Part shown: one piece after another, positions 1 through 5,089 of the stretch
Numbering within the stretch: position 1 is the stretch's first letter
Layout of the letters: the number at the start of each line of letters is the position of its first letter
Source of the DNA: Geodermatophilaceae bacterium
Lineage (GTDB): Bacteria; Actinomycetota; Actinomycetes; Mycobacteriales; Geodermatophilaceae
Direction: 5' to 3'
Assembly: GCA_013811805.1 (NCBI GenBank)
Contig: JACCUM010000088.1
Coordinates: 1 to 6,476 of the forward strand
Length of the DNA: 6,476 nt
The notes under the pieces: model-generated
Told to the model about the DNA's origin: nothing
The model's database searches: none
What the model saw: only the letters and a program-made list of their open reading frames with translations
Made by a program: the position numbers and the translations under genes

Positions 1-66
1 CCCGACGGACCGGAACCCATCTTCCAGCTCGGCCGCGACCTTCCGGGATTGGCTGAAGACTGGTAG
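1..66 (+). CDS. possible 3' end of an unidentified + strand gene (partial)
   Basis: The first 66 bases read in frame 1 as 21 codons followed by TAG, ending in a peptide like FQLGRDLPGLAEDW. I do not recognise the protein. Support is indirect: the reading frame is open to the window edge, codon use is GC-rich, and a strong hairpin follows at 143-193, as expected for a gene converging on the amine oxidase gene. Frame 2 is also open from the window edge through this stretch and into the hairpin, so frame choice is uncertain. The sequence left of the window would settle it. Confidence 0.35.
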   Translation, partial: PDGPEPIFQLGRDLPGLAEDW

Positions 67-142
67 AACGCCGTGGACGTTGCAGGGACATCGCCACGAG
101 CCCCAGATTCGGTTGACTGATCATGAACGGGACGTCTCGATG
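67..142. other. short intergenic stretch with no recognised feature
   Basis: These 76 bases lie between the possible + strand stop codon and the hairpin. I see no convincing ribosome binding site, promoter pair, RNA gene or repeat in them. If the left-hand gene is real, this is simply the 3' untranslated region of two converging transcripts. Confidence 0.4.
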
Positions 143-193
143 GACTCAAGGACCCCTTCTGCCAATAGGTTCGGCACAAGGGGTCCTTGAGTC
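143..193. terminator. long interrupted palindrome, probable bidirectional terminator
   Basis: A perfect 16-bp inverted repeat is visible: GACTCAAGGACCCCTT at 143-158 and its exact complement AAGGGGTCCTTGAGTC at 178-193. Inside it, TGCC (160-163) pairs with GGCA (173-176) after one C/C mismatch, leaving a 9-base loop at 164-172. The right edge overlaps the TGA stop (192-194) of the amine oxidase gene, so the hairpin forms directly at the end of that mRNA. No T-tract follows on either strand, as is common for actinobacterial terminators. Position between converging genes suggests termination from both sides. It could instead be a copy of a dispersed palindromic repeat. Confidence 0.7.
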
Positions 194-2126
194 AGTGCGA
201 ACGGGGGCTCGGTGGGAGGTCCAGGGCCGGGTTGCGGTCGAAGAAGCCGACCGGTTTGAGCTGGAAGGACACGATGTCGGCGGGCATCACCGGCCAGTCC
301 TCGGGGCGGGTGATGTGGTGCAGGCCGAAGACGTACCAGAGCACCACGTCGGTGTCCTCGATCGACCGATCCGCCTCGATCCAGGCCGGCAGCCCCTGAT
401 CGCCGGAGCTCTGGATACAGAACTCCCCCGCCGGCCAGCGCTCCTCCTCGTCGAAGGCCGTCACCCACAGGGTGTGCGCGATGACGCCGGCCCGCTCGAG
501 CATCGGCGAGGACGGGTCGAACATCGCCGGGAAGGCGCCGCCTGGGACCAGCTTGTATCCGGGGTGGCCGCCGAGCCGGGTCGACCGGCTGCGGTTGACC
601 ACCTTCCAAGACCGCTGGCTGGCCCAGTCGTAGTCCTGTTTGCCCTCGGATTCGGTACGCAGCGGAGTCCGCTTCTCGACCAGCGCCAGCCCGTACGGGT
701 TGTCCGCCGAGATCGGCAGCGCCTCGGCGTGGCACTCGAGCACCGTGTTGTCCGGACCGTCAACCTCCATGTCGAGCCGGGCGACGATGAAGTGTTGGTG
801 GAACGGTGCGTACGTCCGCTCGTCCACCAACGCCCCCGTCGGCGGGGCCGCCTGCTCCGACCCGATGGCAGTGGTCACCATGATCCCGGTGGCGCGGACC
901 TCGCACTCGATCGTGGCGTCCTGATAGAAGCGCCAGTAGACGAGGTACTCGTAGTTGGCCACCGTCGCATGGAAGGAGACGACAAGCCGCCGCGACCGCC
1001 GAACCTCCGCGCCGGCCCGCTCGTCGACGTGCTTCCACAGGACCGCGTCGTCCTCCTCGTGGATACAGATCGCGTTCGGGATCTCGTACGGTTCGCCGCG
1101 GCTGTCGTGCAGCACCGCGTCCAGGTAGGTGATCTCGCCGAGGCAGTCGCAGCCCAGTTCCAGCGACTGGGTCATGAAGCCCAAGCCCCACTCGCCGATG
1201 TCGAAGGCCGTCCGCCGGTAATGGTCCTCGCTGGGATCGCGGTACGGGACGATCATCTCGGCGAAGGAAATCCGGTGTGCCACGGGGCGTTCCACGCCAT
1301 CGTCGTCGTAGGTGACCCGGTGGATCACGAGACCCTCGCGGTAGTTGAAGCCGAGCCGCATGGACCATTTCTGCCAGCGGACCTCGTTCCCGTCGACGCT
1401 CAACGAGGCACCCTCGGGCTGATGCACGATCAGCGGCTTGATGTCGGTGCGCTGCACCAGACCCGGGACGAGGGACGGGACGTACTCGCCCATCACCTCG
1501 GGTCGGTCGATCGAGAAGGAGTCCTCGATCCGGAGCACTTCCATCGTGTTCATGTCCAGGATGATGTGCAGGCCGTTGACCGGATGGGCGTACGGGTTGC
1601 CGGTCTCGTTGCCCCGCAGCCACGTGTCGGTCCAGCCCAACCGCCGTCCCGGGTACTCCTCCGGGATCATGGAGTGCGCATAGGTCCAGGTGTCGATCAA
1701 CACATTGTCGAGGTCGGTGATCCCGCGTTTGGCCAGCGCCGCAACGACGCCTGCGTCTTGCAACAGGGCGTGGCCCGCCTCGTGCCATTCGTCGATGGTC
1801 ATGTTCGGCTGCTCGCCCGGCATGTCGTCCCAGGACAGGACCGTGTCCTCGGTGAGCGAAACCAGCGCCTTGTAGGTCACCTGCTCCACCCGACTCCAGC
1901 AGACCGCTCTGGCCTCGCGGGGCGGCGCAGATGCGGCCGACGTGGCTGGCCCCGAAGGATCGGCCGGCTCCGCTGAGTCGAACTCCCGTACGGCGTCCTT
2001 GCTCGGCTCCTTGACTTCGATCGAGGCGAAGCGCCACGCCTCGTCCACGCCGCGGTCGCGGCGCAGCATCGCCACGGCCTGCCGGATCTCGCCGGCGGAC
2101 AGCGGGTCGAGCGGGTGCGCGGTCAT
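192..2126 (-). CDS. primary-amine oxidase (copper/topaquinone amine oxidase)
   Basis: This 644-residue protein would oxidise a primary amine with O2 and water to an aldehyde, NH3 and H2O2. Family features appear in order: N2/N3 domains over about the first 225 residues, then the large catalytic beta-sandwich domain. The motif NYEY at 391-394 supplies Tyr392, the precursor of the topaquinone cofactor. Asp309 in AFDIGE fits the catalytic base. Copper ligands are His443 and His445 (HQH) and His604 (GLHHITRPEDW). Cys328 and Cys354 match the conserved disulfide pair. Length is normal for bacterial members, and there is no signal peptide, so it is probably cytoplasmic. A Pro/Ala/Ser-rich stretch at about 50-72 looks like a linker insertion. 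I chose ATG 2126 because it overlaps the upstream TGA (ATGA) and has GGAAGGA 8 bases upstream; an ATG at 2165 would only add 13 residues lying inside the neighbouring gene. The substrate cannot be read from sequence; context suggests agmatine, putrescine or a similar amine. Confidence 0.95.
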   Translation of the reverse strand: MTAHPLDPLSAGEIRQAVAMLRRDRGVDEAWRFASIEVKEPSKDAVREFDSAEPADPSGPATSAASAPPREARAVCWSRVEQVTYKALVSLTEDTVLSWDDMPGEQPNMTIDEWHEAGHALLQDAGVVAALAKRGITDLDNVLIDTWTYAHSMIPEEYPGRRLGWTDTWLRGNETGNPYAHPVNGLHIILDMNTMEVLRIEDSFSIDRPEVMGEYVPSLVPGLVQRTDIKPLIVHQPEGASLSVDGNEVRWQKWSMRLGFNYREGLVIHRVTYDDDGVERPVAHRISFAEMIVPYRDPSEDHYRRTAFDIGEWGLGFMTQSLELGCDCLGEITYLDAVLHDSRGEPYEIPNAICIHEEDDAVLWKHVDERAGAEVRRSRRLVVSFHATVANYEYLVYWRFYQDATIECEVRATGIMVTTAIGSEQAAPPTGALVDERTYAPFHQHFIVARLDMEVDGPDNTVLECHAEALPISADNPYGLALVEKRTPLRTESEGKQDYDWASQRSWKVVNRSRSTRLGGHPGYKLVPGGAFPAMFDPSSPMLERAGVIAHTLWVTAFDEEERWPAGEFCIQSSGDQGLPAWIEADRSIEDTDVVLWYVFGLHHITRPEDWPVMPADIVSFQLKPVGFFDRNPALDLPPSPRSH

Positions 2127-3142
2127 GCTCTGCGTCCTTCCAGGAGTGGTTCGCCCGGATTCCAAGCGGTCCCGTCTCGCACATCCCGCTGCTTACGGGC
2201 CAATGCCGAGAGTGCTTCCAGCACAACCCGATTAGCCAACGCGGCGGTGATGTCGGCATGGTCGTACGGCGGGCTCACCTCCACCACATCGATGCCCACG
2301 ATCGGCAGTTCCAGGCAGAGTCTTCGTACGGCGTTCAATAGTTCACGCGCCGTCAAGCCGCCCGGCTCGGGGGTTCCGGTGCCAGGGGCATGGGCCGGAT
2401 CGCAGACATCGATGTCGACGGAGAGGAAGACGCCGGTGCATCCGTCCACGGCAATCGCGGAGGCCTCGGTCAGGCACTCGTTCAATCCGCGGTGCACGAT
2501 CTCGGTCATCTCGTACGACCGCAGGCCCTGCTCGGCCATCCAGTCCAGGGTCTCCGGAGGCGGCCAGTAGCCACGCAGGCCGATCTGCAGGAACCGGTTG
2601 CCGGCTAGCGCACCGGACTCGATCAGTCGGCGCATCGGCTGTCCGTGGCCCCATAGCGAGCCGAACGCGATGTCGCCGGTGTCGGCGTGCGCGTCGAAGT
2701 GGATCATCGAGACGTTGCCGAACCCGAGGACATTGGCGACCCCCTTGGCATCCGCATAGGCGATCGAGTGGTCACCGCCCAGGACGATCGGGATGGCGCC
2801 GGCCCGGACAATGCGCTCCACCGCTGCCTCGAGGACGCCCAGGGACGTGACGATGTCGCCCGGCGGCATCTCCACGTCGCCGGCATCGACGACCCGAAGA
2901 TCGCGCAACCCATCGGTGCCCAGCGCCAAGCTGGGCCGCGATCCGTCGTGCGGCAGGTAGTCGGTGCCGCGGATCGCCATCGGCCCGAATCGGGTGCCCG
3001 GCCGGTGTGACGTACCGCCGTCGAACGGGGCGCCGAGGACCACCACGTCCATGCCGCTGTCCGGGGTCAGCTCGTCGAGATCACACCGATCGACGCCGAG
3101 GAAAGTGAAGTCCGGCCCGAACTGCGTCCCATACCGCGCCAT
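2123..3142 (-). CDS. speB: agmatinase/ureohydrolase-family guanidino hydrolase
   Basis: This 339-residue enzyme belongs to the arginase/agmatinase superfamily, which uses two Mn(II) ions to hydrolyse a guanidino group and release urea. All metal-binding motifs are present: GGDHS with His125, DAHAD with Asp150, His152 and Asp154, and SVDIDVCDP with Asp243 and Asp245. GTGTPEPGG with Glu259 follows, as in active members, and WGHGQPMRR (about 164-172) matches the substrate-side HG-x-x-[FM]-R segment of agmatinases. It is about 30 residues longer than E. coli SpeB. Agmatinase is the default call; guanidinobutyrase or another guanidino-acid hydrolase is possible, so the symbol names the family rather than a proven substrate. 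ATG 3142 has GAGAGGA 7 bases upstream; a longer frame to 3283 would run back into tetR and its intergenic palindrome. Its stop overlaps the start of the amine oxidase (ATGA), indicating translational coupling and shared substrate flow. Confidence 0.93.
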   Translation of the reverse strand: MARYGTQFGPDFTFLGVDRCDLDELTPDSGMDVVVLGAPFDGGTSHRPGTRFGPMAIRGTDYLPHDGSRPSLALGTDGLRDLRVVDAGDVEMPPGDIVTSLGVLEAAVERIVRAGAIPIVLGGDHSIAYADAKGVANVLGFGNVSMIHFDAHADTGDIAFGSLWGHGQPMRRLIESGALAGNRFLQIGLRGYWPPPETLDWMAEQGLRSYEMTEIVHRGLNECLTEASAIAVDGCTGVFLSVDIDVCDPAHAPGTGTPEPGGLTARELLNAVRRLCLELPIVGIDVVEVSPPYDHADITAALANRVVLEALSALARKQRDVRDGTAWNPGEPLLEGRRA

Positions 3143-3185
3143 GGACACATCCTCTCGTGTGGGTGACTGTCGGTGGGCCGAGCGT

Positions 3186-3225
3186 GGGGAGGATCGGACT
3201 GCGTACTCCCGGTCGGATCCTCCCC
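3186..3225. promoter_or_regulatory. 40-bp interrupted palindrome in the tetR-ureohydrolase gap
   Basis: GGGGAGGATC (3186-3195) is repeated in inverse at 3216-3225 (GATCCTCCCC). After a G/G mismatch, GAC (3197-3199) pairs with GTC (3212-3214), leaving a 12-base loop. It fills much of the 92-bp gap between the tetR stop (3235) and the ureohydrolase start (3142), with no T-run after it. It could be a terminator or attenuator reducing read-through from tetR, an mRNA-stabilising hairpin, or an operator of a regulator encoded elsewhere. Its sequence does not resemble the palindrome upstream of tetR. Confidence 0.55.
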
Positions 3226-3234
3226 GCCGACGGC

Positions 3235-3885
3235 TCATGCGATGGGCCGGAGAAGGGCGGAAACCGTGCTGTCGGTCAGCCACTGCTGATAGCGATCGGG
3301 GCTCCAGCTGCGTTCGTCAACGAACAACTGGTACGTGGCGGGGGCTGACAGCGTGTAGAGGACGTCGGCTGCTTCGGTGATTCCGAGTTCGCTCTTGAGT
3401 GCCTGCTGGCGGTCAAGGGCGGCAACCACCTCGGCACAGTCAACAAGCCGGCGGCGACGGCCACGGTCGCGCAGCACCGCAAGATCCTCATCGGCGGCCG
3501 CAGCAGCATCGGCAACGGCCAACAGGCCTGCGGTGCGTTGCAGGACGGCGGTGGATGTCGCGGCGAACGCGGCCAGCGTCTCCGCACCACCTGCATCGAG
3601 CATCGCCATCCAGTGCGGCCGTTTCCCCAAGGGCAGGGGCTCGTCGTCCCCAGCGATCGCAATCTGGATCACCTCGGAGAACAAGTCCGCCTTCCCACCA
3701 AAGGTCATGTGGATGTACCGGGCGGACACCTGAGCGTTAGCGGCCACCAGATCCATGGTGGTTCCGCCGTAGCCACGCTCGAGGAAAAGTGACATAGCTG
3801 CCTGCCTGATCTGCCGCCGGGTCGCCAGTCGTGCGCGTACCCGCTGCGGCGCGACGTAGCCGCGTCGAGCCCCCTTTACCACCAC
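3235..3885 (-). CDS. TetR-family transcriptional regulator
   Basis: A 216-residue DNA-binding repressor-type protein. The N-terminal helix-turn-helix spans about residues 20-68: TRRQIRQAAMSLFLERGYGGTTM forms the first helices, and VSARYIHMTFGGKADLF the recognition helix and the conserved segment after it. The C-terminal part (about 75-216) is helical, Ala/Leu-rich and unlike any ligand domain I can name, so the effector is unknown. The length is typical. The start is a GTG: AGGAGG (3892-3887) lies 1 base before the GTG at 3885 but 4 bases before the next in-frame GTG at 3882, which may be the real start. The gene is divergent from a ruined metallo-beta-lactamase-fold gene and sits 92 bp upstream of the ureohydrolase on the same strand. 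A perfect palindrome 27 bp upstream of the start suggests autoregulation. Confidence 0.93.
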   Translation of the reverse strand: MVVKGARRGYVAPQRVRARLATRRQIRQAAMSLFLERGYGGTTMDLVAANAQVSARYIHMTFGGKADLFSEVIQIAIAGDDEPLPLGKRPHWMAMLDAGGAETLAAFAATSTAVLQRTAGLLAVADAAAAADEDLAVLRDRGRRRRLVDCAEVVAALDRQQALKSELGITEAADVLYTLSAPATYQLFVDERSWSPDRYQQWLTDSTVSALLRPIA

Positions 3886-3893
3886 CCCTCCTC
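3882..3893 (-). promoter_or_regulatory. ribosome binding site with two candidate GTG starts of tetR
   Basis: On the minus strand GAGGAGGG is followed directly by GTG GTG GTA AAG. The strong Shine-Dalgarno core AGGAGG occupies 3892-3887. Spacing is 1 base to the first GTG (3885) and 4 bases to the second (3882), so the second is better placed. The difference is one residue. Confidence 0.6.
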
Positions 3894-3908
3894 AAGCGGT
3901 CCGGATCG

Positions 3909-3941
3909 TCTATTGACTTCCGCCTCTCTGAAGTCAATTCT
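3909..3941. promoter_or_regulatory. probable overlapping divergent promoters of tetR and the MBL-fold gene
   Basis: Each half of the palindrome at 3912-3938 contains TTGACT, one mismatch from the -35 consensus. On the + strand TTGACT (3913-3918) is followed after 17 bases by AATTCT (3936-3941). On the minus strand TTGACT (3937-3932) is followed after 17 bases by AATAGA (3914-3909). Both -10 boxes match the consensus at only 3 of 6 positions, so they are weak. Both predicted transcripts would have a leader of roughly 15-20 bases containing the Shine-Dalgarno sequence, which fits. Confidence 0.45.
3912..3938. promoter_or_regulatory. candidate TetR operator: perfect 9-9-9 inverted repeat
   Basis: ATTGACTTC (3912-3920) and its exact complement GAAGTCAAT (3930-3938) flank a 9-base spacer, CGCCTCTCT. 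The total of 27 bp and the location between a tetR gene and its divergent neighbour are typical of TetR-family operators. The element is AT-richer than its surroundings. It starts 27 bp upstream of the tetR start and ends 27 bp before the ATG of the + strand gene. It covers both predicted -35 boxes, so binding would shut off both directions. Confidence 0.75.
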
Positions 3942-3965
3942 AGCCACCATGCACCGGGAGTTGCC

Positions 3966-4589
3966 ATGAACGGCACGCGGGCGGTCGGAACTGTCGAGCC
4001 GGTGGTGATCGATATGCACCTCCCGGCGGGCACTGCCGGACCAAACGCACTCAGCTTCGATGTTCGCTTCCTGGCAGTGCGGCGGCGATCAGCACCGCAC
4101 TGACCGCGGTCGGCGCCGCCTGGGAGGACGTCAGCGACGTGGTCTTGACCCACGCCCACTACGACTACGTAGGAGGCCTGCCTGGGTCGCTCGACTCTCC
4201 CCGGGCGCAGCAATCTGGATCGGCGGCGCAGACCTGCCGGACGTTTCGTCGCTGGCCGGACTCCGGCTGCGACCTGTCGAAGACCAGGACCGCATCCGCC
4301 AGTTTCAGATCCTGCACACCCCTGGCCATACCCCAGGACATCTCAGCTTGTTACAGGAGGACAGCTCGGTGTTGTTGCTGGGCGACCTTGCCGCAATGAT
4401 GAAACGGCCAACTCGTACAGGCGCCAGCAGTGTTCACCGCTGATCCGGCCCTCTGCGACGATCTCTACGCCGGGCAGCAGACCTCGATCCTCGACGCATA
4501 TTGCCCTCCCACGGACCAGAATTACCGACTCCGCCCGCCCGCGTATTGATCGATCTTCTCGACCCCTTCCGACCACCGCCCAGGACTGA
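3966..4589 (+). pseudogene. decayed metallo-beta-lactamase-fold hydrolase gene
   Basis: Pieces of one MBL-fold hydrolase appear in order but in changing frames. Frame 0 starts at ATG 3966 (GGGAG 5 bases upstream) and gives LPAGTAGPNALSFDVRF, then stops at 4103. Frame 2 then gives GSAAAISTALTAVGAAWEDV and THAHYDYVGGL, frame 1 gives IWIGGADLPDV, LHTPGHTPGHLSLL and LLGDLAAMM, frame 2 gives APAVFTADPAL, and frame 1 gives LDPRRILPSHGPEL. An extra A in the AAA at 4402-4404 explains one shift exactly: removing it joins AAMM to NGQLVQAPAVFTADPAL. Single-base losses near 4195 and 4459 would explain two others. The region expected to hold the VDTG motif, between about 4060 and 4075, seems deleted. In the HxHxDH metal motif the last His is Tyr (TAC, 4166-4168). 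The 3' limit is uncertain; I place it at a frame-0 stop. Related intact enzymes hydrolyse lactones, thioesters or similar substrates. Confidence 0.85.
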
Positions 4590-4625
4590 GTGCGCCGGCT
4601 ATCGCTTGGCACGGGCGAATTGGGG
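4590..4625. other. short gap between pseudogene tail and stress-protein stop
   Basis: This stretch separates the eroded 3' end of the MBL-fold gene from the stop codon of the convergent universal stress protein gene. I find no perfect hairpin or T-run that would make a convincing terminator for either side. The pseudogene frame also remains open through here, so its original end cannot be placed. Confidence 0.3.
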
Positions 4626-5051
4626 TCAGATCTCGGGATGGCGTGCTGGGACACAGAGCACGGGTCGGGAGGCCAGGTGCAACAGCTTGTGCGGCGTGGA
4701 CCCCAGCATCGCGCCGCGCAACGGGCTCTCCCCGTACGTCCCGACCACGATCACCTGGGCGTCGTGCTTGTCAGCCGCTGTGATCAACGCCTGGGCAGGT
4801 TTGTCGTCGATCAGTTCCACGACCGTGCGGACACCGGCTGCCTCGGCCTCGGCCACCGCGTGCCCAGTCGCCGTACGACCGATCTCAGTGAGCGCGTCCA
4901 GATGGGTACGGAACTCCTCGCCCACATTGCCCGGAGGAGCCACGCCGTTCACCAGCACCAGAACCTCGTCGAAGCGCCTGGCCAACTCGATAGCGGTCGT
5001 CAGCGCTTGCCGGGCACCGGGTGACTCGTCGTACCCCAGAACGATGCTCAT
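4626..5051 (-). CDS. universal stress protein (UspA family, ATP-binding type)
   Basis: A 141-residue single-domain Usp with the alpha/beta Rossmann-like fold, acting in the cytoplasm. It begins MSIVLGYDES, with the conserved Asp8 that contacts the nucleotide. The ATP-binding signature G-2x-G-9x-G-S is exact at Gly104, Gly107 and Gly117-Ser118 (GTYGESPLRGAMLGS), followed by the family ending RPVLCVP. It should therefore be an ATP-binding member rather than a UspA-like non-binder. ATG 5051 has GGAGGAG directly upstream (4 bases from GGAGG), which is better than a frame extension to 5138 that runs into the permease gene. It follows the permease gene after 34 bp and is bridged to it by a tiny overlapping ORF, so the two are probably co-transcribed. 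Such permease-Usp pairs suggest a regulatory or energy-sensing link to transport, but the exact role is unknown. Confidence 0.92.
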   Translation of the reverse strand: MSIVLGYDESPGARQALTTAIELARRFDEVLVLVNGVAPPGNVGEEFRTHLDALTEIGRTATGHAVAEAEAAGVRTVVELIDDKPAQALITAADKHDAQVIVVGTYGESPLRGAMLGSTPHKLLHLASRPVLCVPARHPEI

Positions 5052-5089
5052 AACTCCTCCGCGGAGAAAAGTGCGTCGTCGACGCTCAT
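5048..5089 (-). other. possible 13-codon coupling ORF between permease and Usp
   Basis: On the minus strand an ATG at 5089 overlaps the permease TGA (ATGA), runs for 13 codons (MSVDDALFSAEEL) and ends with a TGA overlapping the Usp ATG at 5051 (ATGA again). Ribosomes finishing the permease could re-start here and be carried to the Usp start. It has no well-spaced ribosome binding site of its own and no recognisable function as a peptide. It may be chance: ATGA junctions are frequent in such genomes. Confidence 0.25.

Noticed and set aside
123..1976. 617-codon open frame on the + strand opposite the amine oxidase
   Set aside because: It is antisense to a gene with a complete set of catalytic residues. 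Its translation is Arg/Val/Asp/His-rich without any recognisable motif, as expected from the complement of GC-biased codons.
760..2259. 499-codon open frame on the minus strand in another frame of the amine oxidase
   Set aside because: Out-of-frame reading of the oxidase gene, very rich in Arg, Pro and Gly, with no domain motif.
3101..3120. GAAGTC resembling half of the tetR palindrome near the start of the ureohydrolase gene
   Set aside because: It is a single six-base match inside coding sequence without a second arm, so it is expected by chance.
3143..3283. N-terminal extension of the ureohydrolase by 47 residues
   Set aside because: It would cross the palindrome at 3186-3225 and overlap the tetR gene. 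It is Arg/Ser-rich and unlike the family, while ATG 3142 has a well-spaced ribosome binding site.
3949..3969. Six-codon leader ORF (MHRELP) overlapping the start of the MBL-fold gene
   Set aside because: It has no ribosome binding site of its own, and the GGGAG inside it is the obvious Shine-Dalgarno for ATG 3966. Probably chance.
4055..4470. Programmed frameshifting in the MBL-fold gene
   Set aside because: At least four frame changes without a slippery heptamer or adjacent pseudoknot, plus a lost motif and a substituted metal ligand, point to decay rather than recoding.
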